DNA from: Acidobacteriota bacterium
GTDB taxonomy: Bacteria; Acidobacteriota; Thermoanaerobaculia; Multivoradales; J023
DNA: 34,645 nt
NCBI GenBank assembly: GCA_029263395.1
Contig: JAJCXO010000283.1
Coordinates: 1 to 34,645, forward strand
Direction: 5' to 3'
Made by a program: the position numbers and the translations under genes. Each line of letters begins with the position of its first letter. The stretch's first letter is position 1. Positions 24,396 through 33,916 of this stretch are shown piece by piece. The notes below the pieces were generated by a model. The model was not told the DNA's origin. It did no database searches and saw nothing but the letters and a program-made list of their open reading frames with translations.

Positions 24396-25552
24396 CGAGT
24401 GCCACCTAGATCTCCTCGCGTCCAGAGCTGACCCAGGCTGTACTTCTCGAGCCACTGAGCGAGCTGTACCGAGTCCAATCGTCGGGCGGATGTCGCGCCA
24501 TGATGCTTATCGAAGACCATCACAGCTTCTGGGGTCTCGCTCAGCGCATCGACCAGAATATCCGAATGCGTCGTGACGACTAGCTGCGTTCGATCCGATG
24601 CCTCGCGCAGCAAGCGAGCCATCTCCGGCAACAAGTCGGGATGGAGACCTAGCTCGGGTTCTTCGATACAGATCAACGGCGGCGGCTCGGGATGGCACAA
24701 AATCGTCAACAGACAAAGATACCGCAACGTCCCGTCCGACAACCGCGTGGCCGGGATCGTGGTCGCGGATTCCTGCAAAAAAACTTGCACGGTTCCGCCC
24801 TCAATAATGACGTCGAAATCCTCGATGCCTGCGTAGAGCTTCTGAAGCTCCACGAGGAGCTTTTGTTTGACGGCGGGTTGCCGCCGCAGTCGATTGAGTA
24901 CCAAGCCGAGATTGCGAGCGTCATCGGCGAGGAAATCGTTCGGCAAATCGGCCTTTTGAGGCAACCTCGGGGGCGTGTAGCGCCCGAAGGCCCACTCGCG
25001 ATAGATACGGATTCGCTGCAAAACCTCGCCGAGATACGTTACCTCGGGATATTGATCGGGGTCTTTACGCTGCGAGAGGATCGATTGATCAGGATGAATG
25101 TCTTCCCTTCGTAGCTCACGCCGTTCGTGGTTGACGTTGAGCATTGGCCGCCCGTTGGAGTAACCGAAGTAGAGGTACCGCTTCTCGTATCCTGGTAGAG
25201 GCTCGAGGTTCTCGATCCGCTCATCGACCAGCTCGAGACGTCCCGCCGACTCCGAAATAGCTATTCGGTGTCGCAACGACATGCCATCGCCACGTGGATA
25301 GTCGACAACAGCTTCCAAGCTAGCCGTCGGGGTAGCCTCTGCACCCTTCCACAGCCAGTCGGCAATCCCACCACCCTCGCGGATCGGTACCCTCAGGTCA
25401 CTCGGCGCCGAACGCAGCAGCGCAATCGCTTCGATCAGATTCGACTTGCCTGACCCGTTGGGACCAATGAGCACATTCAACGGTCCCAACTCGAGCTCGG
25501 ATTCGCTCCCGAAGGATAAGAAGTTCGCCAGTTTCAGCCGGTGGATCAGCAT
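24389..25552 (-). CDS. OLD/RecF-like AAA ATPase (AAA_15/AAA_21 type)
   Basis: A 387-aa ABC-type ATPase. Residues 1-37 (LKLANFLSFGSESELELGPLNVLIG then GPNGSGKS at 30-37) are the Walker A head of SMC/RecF/OLD proteins, here split by position: FLSFG at 11-15 is the usual strand. A helical middle (about 140-240) replaces a long coiled coil. The signature LSDGT (271-275), Walker B LICIEEPELGLHP (293-305) and H-loop TTHSD (His329) complete the site. It starts 10 bp after the Hsp70 stop and overlaps the DUF4276 start. OLD ATPases carry TOPRIM on the same chain; in PARIS the ATPase (AriA) is separate from the TOPRIM effector (AriB). This pair resembles the latter with DUF4276 as partner. Confidence 0.9.
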   Translation of the reverse strand: MLIHRLKLANFLSFGSESELELGPLNVLIGPNGSGKSNLIEAIALLRSAPSDLRVPIREGGGIADWLWKGAEATPTASLEAVVDYPRGDGMSLRHRIAISESAGRLELVDERIENLEPLPGYEKRYLYFGYSNGRPMLNVNHERRELRREDIHPDQSILSQRKDPDQYPEVTYLGEVLQRIRIYREWAFGRYTPPRLPQKADLPNDFLADDARNLGLVLNRLRRQPAVKQKLLVELQKLYAGIEDFDVIIEGGTVQVFLQESATTIPATRLSDGTLRYLCLLTILCHPEPPPLICIEEPELGLHPDLLPEMARLLREASDRTQLVVTTHSDILVDALSETPEAVMVFDKHHGATSARRLDSVQLAQWLEKYSLGQLWTRGDLGGTRW

Positions 25553-25562
25553 TCAGCCAACT

Positions 25563-28406
25563 TTACCGGATCACCAAGCCACTGGGCAGGCTATCGCCGA
25601 AAACCAGACGCTTCTCACCGGACTCCAGCTCGCCACCCACCCGCACCAGTTCGCGGTAGTGGTCTGAAGCCCCCACAGTGTCCAGCCACTCGACCACCCG
25701 CTCGCGGACTTCGGTCGAGATGTCGCGGTAACGATCCTCGGTCCGCCGCGCCAGCTGCATGACGGCAAAGGCCAGCGCTGGCCGGTCCCGCGGGATCGCC
25801 ATCATCCGCTCGAGCCAGGCTTCGACGATCTCAACGTCGACTACACCGTTGGGTGGACCGTAGGCTGGCACCCGGGCACCGAGGCGTGCCAACGCCCAAT
25901 GTCGACTACCACTGGACGCTTCGGGGCCTTCCGCCTCCAACACGGTCAGGGCACGGTCTCCGAGTTCCTGCTTGATCCCGGGAGCCAACCACTCGAGGGC
26001 CGCCAGCAGACGCTGGATCTCCGCCATTTCGTGCTGGTTCTGCCGCCGCTTGTTGGTGGGTGCGTTTTTGAGCTCCGCCATGAGAGGTTGCGTCAGGGCA
26101 TGTTGCTGACCGGCGGTGAGACCACCGGACAACCGACGCCATAGCACCCACCATTCGCCGCGGCACATCTCGTTGCGGGGGTGGACCAGCTTGCGGTGGA
26201 ACAACTGCCAAGTACGAGCCATACGCCAGTCGTCCACCGCCACCCCGAAGCCTGGACGCAGGGAGAAACCCAGCAGGTTCAGCCATCTCGCCTCGTGAGC
26301 GATCGAGAAACCACGCCCGGTCTCGTTGTGGATCAGCGCTTGCCACAGCGCACGCAGCAATGATGGCGGCCAATCCCATCGCCCTTGCCCCACCGCCTCT
26401 TCCAGACGCTTCATCAGCTGGTCGGGTTGTGCCGTCTTGCCGCCTCGGCCAAACGTCTCGACGATCAGCCGCTCACAGTCGACAACTGTTTCTTCTTGCA
26501 CGATCCCCGCCGCCTCACCCGCACCACGATGTTCCGTGGCATCGGTCTGGACGGTGGATCGAACGTCAAACTCCAAACGCCAACTGCGATTACCCTCCGC
26601 CTCACTACACCACACCGAAAGGGTTCCTATTTCGGTCAAGCGAGCGTGAACCTTGACGCGGACTTTTTCCGCACCCTTCTTCTTGCCGGATCGCAGCACG
26701 GTACGGATCGGTGGCAACGCACGCAACTGTTCCGGATCGACGTCGATCAAATCCCCGGGGCGGTCCCCCGAGCGAGTGCTGGACGTGAAAATTGGAAACT
26801 CGACCGGCTCGCGGATCAACAGCTCGAAGTCTCGATGGTCGAGGACCACTTCGCTGCCTTCCTCGAGCCCGGAAGGCACCAGGCAGAGCGCTTTCGACAG
26901 ACCATCCTCAACGGGTTCGGCGCCGGAACGTTCGTCGGCACCGACGTAGTAGGCATGGGCCAAGCCACCTTGGATCCGCTCACCCTCGCCACGCCGCACC
27001 ATGCCAAAATACGCCGCCCCTTGAGCCACCGCCAGATCGAGACGCTCGGACCGCAACACCCGCGGCGCCCAATTGTCCTCGCCAAACCAGGAGGTGAGCA
27101 CGTCGAGGACCCGATCCCGCAACGCCTTGCCAGCAAAAAAGCCTCCATTGAAGAGTACCGCGTCGGGCCGCACGGCCGCTTGCGCCACGTCTGCATCGGT
27201 CCTCGTAGCATCGTACCTTGCAGCATCGGTGCTCGCAGACGCCGAACCAAGAAATTGCGCCAGATAACGAGTGATGCCGGAGTCGGGAGCATAAGGCAGG
27301 CCGAGCTCCCGGAAGCCGGACGCCCTCGGAGCGGGTCGATCCGCCAACGAGACCTGGGGCAGAAAACCCTCGATCAACAACTCACGGACCTCAGCCCGAG
27401 TCACCTCCACACTGAGCGCACCACCGAACAGCTTCGAACCGCCACCAGGTAGGGTGACCGTCAGACTCGCCGGCGGCCGACGACCGAGGAGACTCTCCTT
27501 GGCCTGCCGCGCCCGGTGGATCAAAACGCTCCACTGCCGGCGATCGAGCTTGGCGGCGACAGGTTTGGCAGCGGCAAGCTTGGCTTCGAGATGATGGGCA
27601 AGTGCCAGATCCAGGTTGTCGCCACCCAGGATCAGGTGATCACCGACCGCGACGCGCCGAAACCTCAGACTGCCATCGTCCTTGCCTTCGACCCGGATCA
27701 GCGTCAGATCGGTGGTACCACCACCAACGTCCAACACCAGCACATTCTGATCCGCTTCCAGCGGCGCCTCGGCGGTCTCGGCTCGACGATAGATCCAGGC
27801 ATAAAACGCGGCTTGCGGCTCTTCGATCAGCACAACCCGAGGCAGCCCGCCAGCTCTCGCTGCCGCAACTGTCAGCTCGCGTGCGATCTCGTCGAACGAA
27901 GCCGGTACCGTCAGCACAACATCCTGTTCCGCCAGCGGATACTCGGGATGCGTCGCGTCCCACGACTGCCGAATATGCTCGAGGTAGCGGCGGCTGACCT
28001 CCATCGGCGACAGCTTCTTGATCTCCGGTGCACCCCGCCATGGCAGCAGCGCCGCCGTGCGATCGACACCGGAGTGGCTCAGCCACGACTTGGCGGAGGC
28101 CACCAATCGGCTGGGCATCTCTGCTCCGCGATCGCGAGCCAACGCACCGACCACACACTCCGAACGACTCTCCCACGGCAGAGCCAAAGCGCCGCCTTCT
28201 TGGTCGGCCGTCATCGGCTCAAAATGAAACGAAGGCAGGCTATCGAGACGCTCGATCGTCGACGGTGCCGTCAGCTGATGGACAAGGAAAGGCTCGAGAG
28301 TCCACGGTTCGACCTCGGTATCCACATGGAAAACCGCCGAATTGGTGGTTCCCAGGTCGATCCCGACAACATAGCGGGCAGGGGTTGAGTCTTGATCGTC
28401 GCGCAT
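25563..28406 (-). CDS. Hsp70-family chaperone with DUF3731-type C-terminal region
   Basis: A 947-aa protein from the ATG at 28404-28406 (an upstream in-frame TTG at 28412 would add two residues). The actin-like nucleotide-binding domain has VVGIDLGTTNSAVF (phosphate 1), VLVLDVGGGTTDLTLI (phosphate 2) and RVVLIEEPQAAFYAW. After about residue 420 the substrate-binding domain of DnaK is replaced by a long, mostly helical region rich in Trp and Arg, the layout of Hsp70 proteins with DUF3731. Such proteins are stand-alone relatives of HscC/DnaK with unknown clients. No DnaJ or GrpE is nearby. It is the first gene of a three-gene operon with the ATPase and DUF4276, which is unusual and suggests that the chaperone serves or guards that pair. 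Confidence 0.92.
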   Translation of the reverse strand: MRDDQDSTPARYVVGIDLGTTNSAVFHVDTEVEPWTLEPFLVHQLTAPSTIERLDSLPSFHFEPMTADQEGGALALPWESRSECVVGALARDRGAEMPSRLVASAKSWLSHSGVDRTAALLPWRGAPEIKKLSPMEVSRRYLEHIRQSWDATHPEYPLAEQDVVLTVPASFDEIARELTVAAARAGGLPRVVLIEEPQAAFYAWIYRRAETAEAPLEADQNVLVLDVGGGTTDLTLIRVEGKDDGSLRFRRVAVGDHLILGGDNLDLALAHHLEAKLAAAKPVAAKLDRRQWSVLIHRARQAKESLLGRRPPASLTVTLPGGGSKLFGGALSVEVTRAEVRELLIEGFLPQVSLADRPAPRASGFRELGLPYAPDSGITRYLAQFLGSASASTDAARYDATRTDADVAQAAVRPDAVLFNGGFFAGKALRDRVLDVLTSWFGEDNWAPRVLRSERLDLAVAQGAAYFGMVRRGEGERIQGGLAHAYYVGADERSGAEPVEDGLSKALCLVPSGLEEGSEVVLDHRDFELLIREPVEFPIFTSSTRSGDRPGDLIDVDPEQLRALPPIRTVLRSGKKKGAEKVRVKVHARLTEIGTLSVWCSEAEGNRSWRLEFDVRSTVQTDATEHRGAGEAAGIVQEETVVDCERLIVETFGRGGKTAQPDQLMKRLEEAVGQGRWDWPPSLLRALWQALIHNETGRGFSIAHEARWLNLLGFSLRPGFGVAVDDWRMARTWQLFHRKLVHPRNEMCRGEWWVLWRRLSGGLTAGQQHALTQPLMAELKNAPTNKRRQNQHEMAEIQRLLAALEWLAPGIKQELGDRALTVLEAEGPEASSGSRHWALARLGARVPAYGPPNGVVDVEIVEAWLERMMAIPRDRPALAFAVMQLARRTEDRYRDISTEVRERVVEWLDTVGASDHYRELVRVGGELESGEKRLVFGDSLPSGLVIR

Positions 28407-28620
28407 CGGCAACGGACCCTATCAAGACCAGGGCACTTCAACCCAATGGACTCACTGCCCGCTCGCAATCCCGAGTTCATCCATTCGAATCAAGAATCGA
28501 GGCGTTCAGCCCCAGATCCACCACAATCGTCCTTGCCGGCGTCGGAGCGACCTGTCGGCAGACTATGATTCATCCTGACACCAACTGACCATCGACAAAC
28601 AGCGGTAGGAGGCCGATGCC

Positions 28621-30642
28621 ATGCAGCCAACCAAGGCAACACGAGCCTTTTTGCTCACAGTGCTCTGCGGCTCGATCATCGCGGTTGCGCCGAGTTCGGC
28701 GCAGCAGACCAGCACCTCCTTCACCGAATCGATCGACGTCGACTTGATCAACGTCGAGGTGGTGGTGACCGACAAACAAGGCGAGCCGATCACCGACCTG
28801 ACCCGCGACGATTTTGAGATCTTCGAGGACGGCCAGGCGATGGAAGTGACCAACTTCTATGTAGCAAAGGGCCATGCGGTCGAAAATCCTCAAGCCAGCC
28901 CAAACGCCAGCCAGCCACCTCCTGTGGCGGCCACGTTGACACCCGCAGCACCTGATGCCGAAGCGCCGCGACCCGCGGGAGTCACCCCACGTCTCAACCT
29001 GATCCTCTTTGTGGACAATGTCAACATCCAGCCGACCAACCGTAAGCTGCTATTCGAAAACTTACGGCAGGAGTTGAGGGACGGCGCGCTCGTCGACAGC
29101 CGGGTGATGCTGGTGGCGATGAACCGTCGCATCGAAGTCATGGAGCCGTTTACCGACGATATCGAACGCGTTTTCGCCGCTCTCGAGGTGATGGAGAAAC
29201 AGTCGAGTATTCATGCCCTGGTCGATAGCCAGCACCGGCTGTTCTTGAGCAGACTGGCTCGCTCCGACATCCAGGACTTTCCGTGCAGTCAGCCCAACCG
29301 ACCGCCGCCACCGCCGCCGTCAGGAACCGGAACCGCAACCGGACCCGGCACGGGCGGCGGGAGTCGACTCGGTGGGTCGGGAAGTTCGGCGTTCAGAGCC
29401 GCGCTCCGAGATGCCGAAGACCTGGCCTCGGACGTCATCAGGCTGGGTGAACAACGGTACCAGACCGCTCGCAGCACCGTGCAGGCCTTGCAGTTCTTCA
29501 CCGACACCTTGGGCGGCTTACCCGGGCGCAAGGCGCTGATTTATCTGAGTGACGGTATTCCCATGCGTCCCGCGGAGTCGTTGTCCGAAGCCTGGATCGC
29601 CAAATACGCCCTCTGGATCCAGCAGCATGCCGACTGCATCGACTCCTTCTCAGGCTCGGCCCTCAGCCGAGCCACCACCGGATCGGGGGTCCGTCAATTC
29701 AACCTACGGGGCGATCTTTCACGTTTGCGAGAAAGGGCCAGCGACAACAAAGTCACGTTTTATCCGATTTCGAATCATGGCCGCGGCGGCACCCTGATCT
29801 CGGCTGAGGTCCCGGGAAGTACAGACGGCGCGTCGGGCACCATGATCCGCAGCGCGATGATCGCCGAAGCGCAAGACCGCACGGCCACTCTGTTGCAAAT
29901 GGCTGAGGACACCGGCGGCCAGGCACTGACCGGCAACGCCAACATCGGCGAGCTCATCCGTCGCTTGAACCAAGACTTCTCCAGCTTTTACTCCCTGGGC
30001 TACACGGCTCCTACCGTGACCGGTGAAGACGGCAAACGCAAAGGCGGCAAACGCGACAACACGTACCACAAGATCGAAGTCAAGGTCCGCCGCGAGGGGG
30101 CGAAAGTGCGCCACGTCGCCGGCCGACGGGACAAATCCTGGGTCGATCGGCTGGGCGACATGACCGCCGCGGCCGCCCTCTTCGGACTCGAAGCCAATCC
30201 CCTCGGCATCCAACTCCAGCGCGGCGAGCCGGTGCCCGACGGCAAACGGTTCAAGGTGCCGATTCTGGTCCAGATCCCTTTCAACCAGATCGAGATGCTC
30301 AACCACGGCGAGAGCTACTCAGCTGACCTGACCCTGCTGGTGGTTGTACGAGACGACAAAGGCGGTTTCTCGCAGCCCCGGCGAATCGACTTACCGGTCG
30401 AGATTCCCCAGGCGCAGATCGAGCAGGCCCGACAGCAGTCGGCAGCCTACCCGTTGGAGCTGAACATGAAGAAAAACGCCCAGGTAGTTGCGGTGGGAGT
30501 GCGCGACAACATCGCACAGACCGCTTCGTCCGTCACGCTCGACTATGACTTCGGCGGCGGTGACGACGACACGTCGTCGGACGATGGCACCCAGGAAACC
30601 AAGAAAAAGAAAAAGAAAAAGAAGAAGCCCGGGAAGGGCTGA
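28621..30642 (+). CDS. Acidobacterial VWFA-related exported protein (TIGR03436 type)
   Basis: A 673-aa protein with a signal peptide (1-28) and an excellent TAGGAGG ribosome binding site. The N-terminal region VDLINVEVVVTDKQG ... LTRDDFEIFEDG is the signature opening of the acidobacterial VWFA-related family. The VWA-like core starts LNLILFVDNVN; the DxSxS metal-site motif is not present at this position, so metal-dependent adhesion is doubtful. A Pro/Gly-rich loop (about 222-250) precedes ALIYLSDGIPMRP, and GGQALTGN and YSLGYT are further family landmarks. The C-terminus is a beta domain with a tail of nine lysines. Function is unknown; it is likely periplasmic or surface-associated. It is divergent from the Hsp70 gene, and upstream of the ADOP permease by 110 bp. 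Confidence 0.92.
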   Translation: MQPTKATRAFLLTVLCGSIIAVAPSSAQQTSTSFTESIDVDLINVEVVVTDKQGEPITDLTRDDFEIFEDGQAMEVTNFYVAKGHAVENPQASPNASQPPPVAATLTPAAPDAEAPRPAGVTPRLNLILFVDNVNIQPTNRKLLFENLRQELRDGALVDSRVMLVAMNRRIEVMEPFTDDIERVFAALEVMEKQSSIHALVDSQHRLFLSRLARSDIQDFPCSQPNRPPPPPPSGTGTATGPGTGGGSRLGGSGSSAFRAALRDAEDLASDVIRLGEQRYQTARSTVQALQFFTDTLGGLPGRKALIYLSDGIPMRPAESLSEAWIAKYALWIQQHADCIDSFSGSALSRATTGSGVRQFNLRGDLSRLRERASDNKVTFYPISNHGRGGTLISAEVPGSTDGASGTMIRSAMIAEAQDRTATLLQMAEDTGGQALTGNANIGELIRRLNQDFSSFYSLGYTAPTVTGEDGKRKGGKRDNTYHKIEVKVRREGAKVRHVAGRRDKSWVDRLGDMTAAAALFGLEANPLGIQLQRGEPVPDGKRFKVPILVQIPFNQIEMLNHGESYSADLTLLVVVRDDKGGFSQPRRIDLPVEIPQAQIEQARQQSAAYPLELNMKKNAQVVAVGVRDNIAQTASSVTLDYDFGGGDDDTSSDDGTQETKKKKKKKKKPGKG

Positions 30643-30752
30643 ACACCCCGCATTCAAACCCATCAGCTGCCCGCAACGTCTAAGCACCTGAGCCCTTGCA
30701 GCTCGCAGCCGTTGCAGCCTCCAACCTCCGCACCTTCGGGGAGAGCAGCTGG

Positions 30753-33215
30753 ATGAACAATCCGTTCCAAGACCTGCGCCAGGACCTTCGCCACGCTCTG
30801 CGCTCGCTCCGCAAGAGTCGTGGCTTCGCCGCGGTCGCCGTTTTGACGCTGGCGATCACCCTCGGCGCCAACGCCACCCTCTTCGCCCTGATCGATGCCG
30901 TACTGCTGGAGCCTCTGCCGTTTGCGACGCCGGATCGGTTGGTGGCGCTGTGGAGTGCGCAGCCCGCGGACAACACATTCAAGGATCGGGTGCGTGCGAT
31001 CGACTACCTCCGCTGGCGCGAGCGCAGCGATGCCTTCGACCGGATGGCATTGTTTTCCTACGACTCCCAGACACTCACTGGCAGCGGCGATCCACAACAA
31101 ACTTTCGGCTCGCGGGTGACCGAAGACTTCTTCCCGATGCTCGGTGTGACACCGCTCTACGGCCGTGTATTCGAGCCCACAGATTACGCCGCAGACGCAG
31201 CGCCCGCGGTGGTGGTGAGCCACGCCCTGTGGTCGCGTCAGCTCGGCGCCGATCCCGACGTGGTCGGCTCGACGATCACCCTCGACGGCCAGGGTTACAC
31301 CGTCATCGGCGTGCTGCGTCGCCAGATCATGCCGCTGGTAGCCTGGCACTTGGGTCGACTCGAACTGGGTTCGAGCCAGGCCCACTTCTGGCTCACCAGC
31401 GATGCCGAAGCCCTGCAACCGACCAGTGGTGTCCACGGCGTCCTCGGCCGACTCGCCCACGGCGTCAGCCTCGAGCTCGCCACCGACCGCATGGATGCCA
31501 TCGCCCGCGGTCTCGAGGCCGACGATCCAGACACCCATGAAGGCTACCGCGTGACCCTGGTACCGGTCCTCAGCGAAGCCGTCGGCGACGTCTCGCAGTC
31601 ACTGTGGCTCCTATTGGGTGCCGTCGGTCTGACCTTGCTGATCGCCTGCGCCAATATCGCCAACCTCTTCCTAGTCCGCGCCGACCAGCAGCGCAAGGAA
31701 TTTGCCATCCGGTCGGCCCTTGGTGCCAGTCGACTGCGCATTTGGCGACAAGTCATCCTCGACGGCGCCCTGTTAGCACTCGCCGGGGCGATCTTGGGCA
31801 CACTCTTCAGCATCTGGGCCTTACACCTGCTGCCCCGGCTGAGTCCGGCCGATATCCCGCGCCTCGACGAAATGACCCTCGATCTGCGAGTGCTCGGCGC
31901 CACCTTCGGATTGTGCCTGTTGTGCGGCCTGCTGTGTACCTTGGTGCCGGCCTTTCAGGCCGGCCGGCTGGATCTCGACACCACGTTACGAGCCGGCGGC
32001 AGGCAAGGTTCCGGGCCGGGTAACCCACGGCTGCGACAGTTGCTAGTCGTGACAGAGATGGCGTTGGCCGTGATCTTGGTGGTGGGCTCAGGGCTACTCC
32101 TGCGCAGCTTCTCGCGGCTGTCCGCGATGGATCCAGGGTTCGAGCGTGGGCATGTCCTGACCTTCAAGTTGATGCCACCCCGCAGCGATTATTCCGAAAT
32201 GCATGGACTGACTGGCTTCTATGACCGTGCGTTGGAAACAATGCGTACGATGCCAGGTGTAGTCTCGGTTGCGGCGGCCTATGATCACCCCCTCGACTCC
32301 AACTGGACGCAGAGCTTTCGGGATGTCAACGGACCTGAGCCCGAGGCATGGCAGACCGGCGCCTTCCGCACGGTGACGCCGGAGTATTTCGACACCATGG
32401 GGGTCGAGGTGACCGCGGGCCGTGGGTTCACCCCCGGCGACGACGCCGAGGCGGCCGGCGCTGTAATCGTCAACCAGACCTTCGTGCGTCGCCACTTCCC
32501 GGACCGTGAACCCCTCGGCCAGCAGCTCGAAATGGTCACCACCCACTGGCAGTGGGGCGACGACGCTATCCCGTTCGCGTTCCGTGTCGTCGGCGTGGTC
32601 GAAGACGTGCGCTTCAAGGGCTTGGCCTCGCCGTCGGAAGCCGCTTTCTATCTGCCGTATCAACAGACACCCCACTTCACCATGACCGCCCTGGTTCGGA
32701 CCGAGCGCGAGCCACAAGCGCTGATGCCAGAGATCCGCTCCCGACTGCGAGCGATCGACCCGCGAGTGCCGATCGCCAACATCAAAACCTTGGACGCTCT
32801 GCTCTCCTCCGAGGTTGCAAAACCGCGCTTCAGCGCCCTCGCCCTCACCGGCTTTGCTGCCGGCGCTTTGCTCTTGGCGGTCCTTGGACTGTGGGGCGTC
32901 CTTAGCTATTCGATCCGACAAAAAGTCCACGAGATCGGACTTCGCATGGCGTTGGGGGCAGCCGGCCACCACCTATTTCGCTGGGCGGTCTGGCACGGCC
33001 TACGTCCAGCCCTGCTCGGCCTCACCGTCGGCTTGCTCGGCGCCGCGGCACTTTCCCGTCTATTCCACAGCTTGCTGTACGAGATCAGCCCAACCGACCC
33101 CGTCACCTTCCTGGCGGTACCCATCACCTTGCTCGCCGTGGCCTTCCTCGCCTGTCTCGTGCCAGCAGCCCGGGCAGCCCGCACCGACCCAATGACCGTC
33201 CTCCGTGAGCAGTGA
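30753..33215 (+). CDS. ADOP-type ABC permease (MacB/FtsX-like, orphan)
   Basis: An 820-aa permease. I chose the ATG at 30753, where the family N-terminus begins (NPFQDLRQDLRHALRSLRKS) and a GGGGAGAG site lies 8 bases upstream; the frame is open 19 codons earlier without support. Layout: helix 1 (FAAVAVLTLAITLGANATLF), a MacB-like periplasmic core, a block of three helices (about 285-420), a second FtsX half with LLVVTEMALAVILVVGSGLLLRS split around 440-460, a second periplasmic core, and three C-terminal helices with the LRMALGA motif. The duplicated MacB_PCD-FtsX plan and length match acidobacterial duplicated orphan permeases. No ATPase gene is adjacent, as is usual for this family. The transported substrate is unknown; MacB relatives drive export from the periplasm by mechanotransmission. 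Confidence 0.93.
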   Translation: MNNPFQDLRQDLRHALRSLRKSRGFAAVAVLTLAITLGANATLFALIDAVLLEPLPFATPDRLVALWSAQPADNTFKDRVRAIDYLRWRERSDAFDRMALFSYDSQTLTGSGDPQQTFGSRVTEDFFPMLGVTPLYGRVFEPTDYAADAAPAVVVSHALWSRQLGADPDVVGSTITLDGQGYTVIGVLRRQIMPLVAWHLGRLELGSSQAHFWLTSDAEALQPTSGVHGVLGRLAHGVSLELATDRMDAIARGLEADDPDTHEGYRVTLVPVLSEAVGDVSQSLWLLLGAVGLTLLIACANIANLFLVRADQQRKEFAIRSALGASRLRIWRQVILDGALLALAGAILGTLFSIWALHLLPRLSPADIPRLDEMTLDLRVLGATFGLCLLCGLLCTLVPAFQAGRLDLDTTLRAGGRQGSGPGNPRLRQLLVVTEMALAVILVVGSGLLLRSFSRLSAMDPGFERGHVLTFKLMPPRSDYSEMHGLTGFYDRALETMRTMPGVVSVAAAYDHPLDSNWTQSFRDVNGPEPEAWQTGAFRTVTPEYFDTMGVEVTAGRGFTPGDDAEAAGAVIVNQTFVRRHFPDREPLGQQLEMVTTHWQWGDDAIPFAFRVVGVVEDVRFKGLASPSEAAFYLPYQQTPHFTMTALVRTEREPQALMPEIRSRLRAIDPRVPIANIKTLDALLSSEVAKPRFSALALTGFAAGALLLAVLGLWGVLSYSIRQKVHEIGLRMALGAAGHHLFRWAVWHGLRPALLGLTVGLLGAAALSRLFHSLLYEISPTDPVTFLAVPITLLAVAFLACLVPAARAARTDPMTVLREQ

Positions 33216-33289
33216 CACCCGAGGCGATCCCGAGCGCTACCTGCAAGACCACTATAGACAGGACTCCTGCGTAACGCCCTAAATAAAAA

Positions 33290-33325
33290 GGAGCGACCCT
33301 GAAGAACAAGCCAAAGGCTCGTTCT
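33290..33325. repeat. 36-bp direct repeat, left copy
   Basis: Matches 34383-34418 in 35 of 36 bases (32 contiguous identical bases at 33294-33325). It contains an imperfect hairpin, GAACAAGCC-AAA-GGCTCGTTC, with one A-C mismatch. It stands 84 bp before the toxin stop codon. With the right copy it brackets the whole toxin-antitoxin module. Confidence 0.9.
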
Positions 33326-33330
33326 GCCTC

Positions 33331-33362
33331 GGGCAGTGGTACCGGGCAGTGGTGCCGGGCAG
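33331..33362. repeat. 13-bp tandem repeat, about 2.5 units
   Basis: GGGCAGTGGTACC (33331-33343) is followed by GGGCAGTGGTGCC (33344-33356) and GGGCAG (33357-33362). It lies just after the left 36-bp repeat. No open frame of interest covers it. Confidence 0.75.
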
Positions 33363-33409
33363 ACCTCTACGTTACCGGGCTAACGCTGCGTGTGGAAGGT
33401 GGCATGATG

Positions 33410-33916
33410 TTAACCGTTGTCCGTTTCTCCAGCTCTTCGTAGCAGCTCTTCCACTACCGCTCGCGAAATGCGATAACCCTGATTTAAGAGGTCAGAAAGC
33501 AGAGGCTCGATTGTCGCTACGGCGCCTCTTTGTTTTGCCAACAATAGAAGACCTCCCGTGCCTAGTACCCGGATCCTTATCCGCTTCGCGACCTGCCGAC
33601 CTAGTCGGTCGTCCATGAGAGCGCCTGTTCGCCGTACAAGAGAGAGCTCGATGACGGCTCGTTCGCCAGCTCCCAGAGATGGTGGGAAAACAATGTCCGC
33701 GGGCCCTGGCGGCTCCGCGACTTGTAATTGTTGCTCTTCGATTGCGGCGTGGATCAATCGCGCACCTGGGAACTCAGAGTCTCGGCAGCACTCAGCAGCG
33801 ACTGCGGTAGGAATCAGAACCGTATTGAAGATTGACTGAATGAGGTCGAGAGAACCAATCCTTGCCAGTCCGATCAGTGGTCCTGAGTCGGCGACAATCG
33901 AACGATTCTCAGCCAA
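33410..33916 (-). CDS. DUF3368 PIN-like toxin of a toxin-antitoxin pair
   Basis: A 168-aa protein. SIVADSGPLIGLARIG gives the first PIN-type Asp (residue 10), GAGERAVIELSL the acidic helix, and ALMDDRLGRQVAKRI the second acidic cluster; LGTGGLLLLAKQRG is a DUF3368 landmark. PIN toxins are metal-dependent RNases, so the likely activity is RNA cleavage when the antitoxin is lost. The only possible start is TTG (33914-33916), since an in-frame stop lies three codons before it; it overlaps the antitoxin stop by 8 nt, and GAAGAG sits about 10 bases upstream. The weak start plus overlap would keep toxin below antitoxin. It is located between two 36-bp repeats. Confidence 0.88.
   Translation of the reverse strand: MAENRSIVADSGPLIGLARIGSLDLIQSIFNTVLIPTAVAAECCRDSEFPGARLIHAAIEEQQLQVAEPPGPADIVFPPSLGAGERAVIELSLVRRTGALMDDRLGRQVAKRIRIRVLGTGGLLLLAKQRGAVATIEPLLSDLLNQGYRISRAVVEELLRRAGETDNG

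Noticed and set aside
24396-24455. Extended N-terminus for the DUF4276 protein
   Set aside because: The extra 20 residues overlap the ATPase coding end and lack a ribosome binding site; the ATG at 24395 has one and begins directly at the conserved first strand.
26385-27452. A 355-codon plus-strand open frame inside the Hsp70 gene
   Set aside because: High-GC antisense shadow of a gene with clear Hsp70 motifs; no ribosome binding site and no recognisable features.
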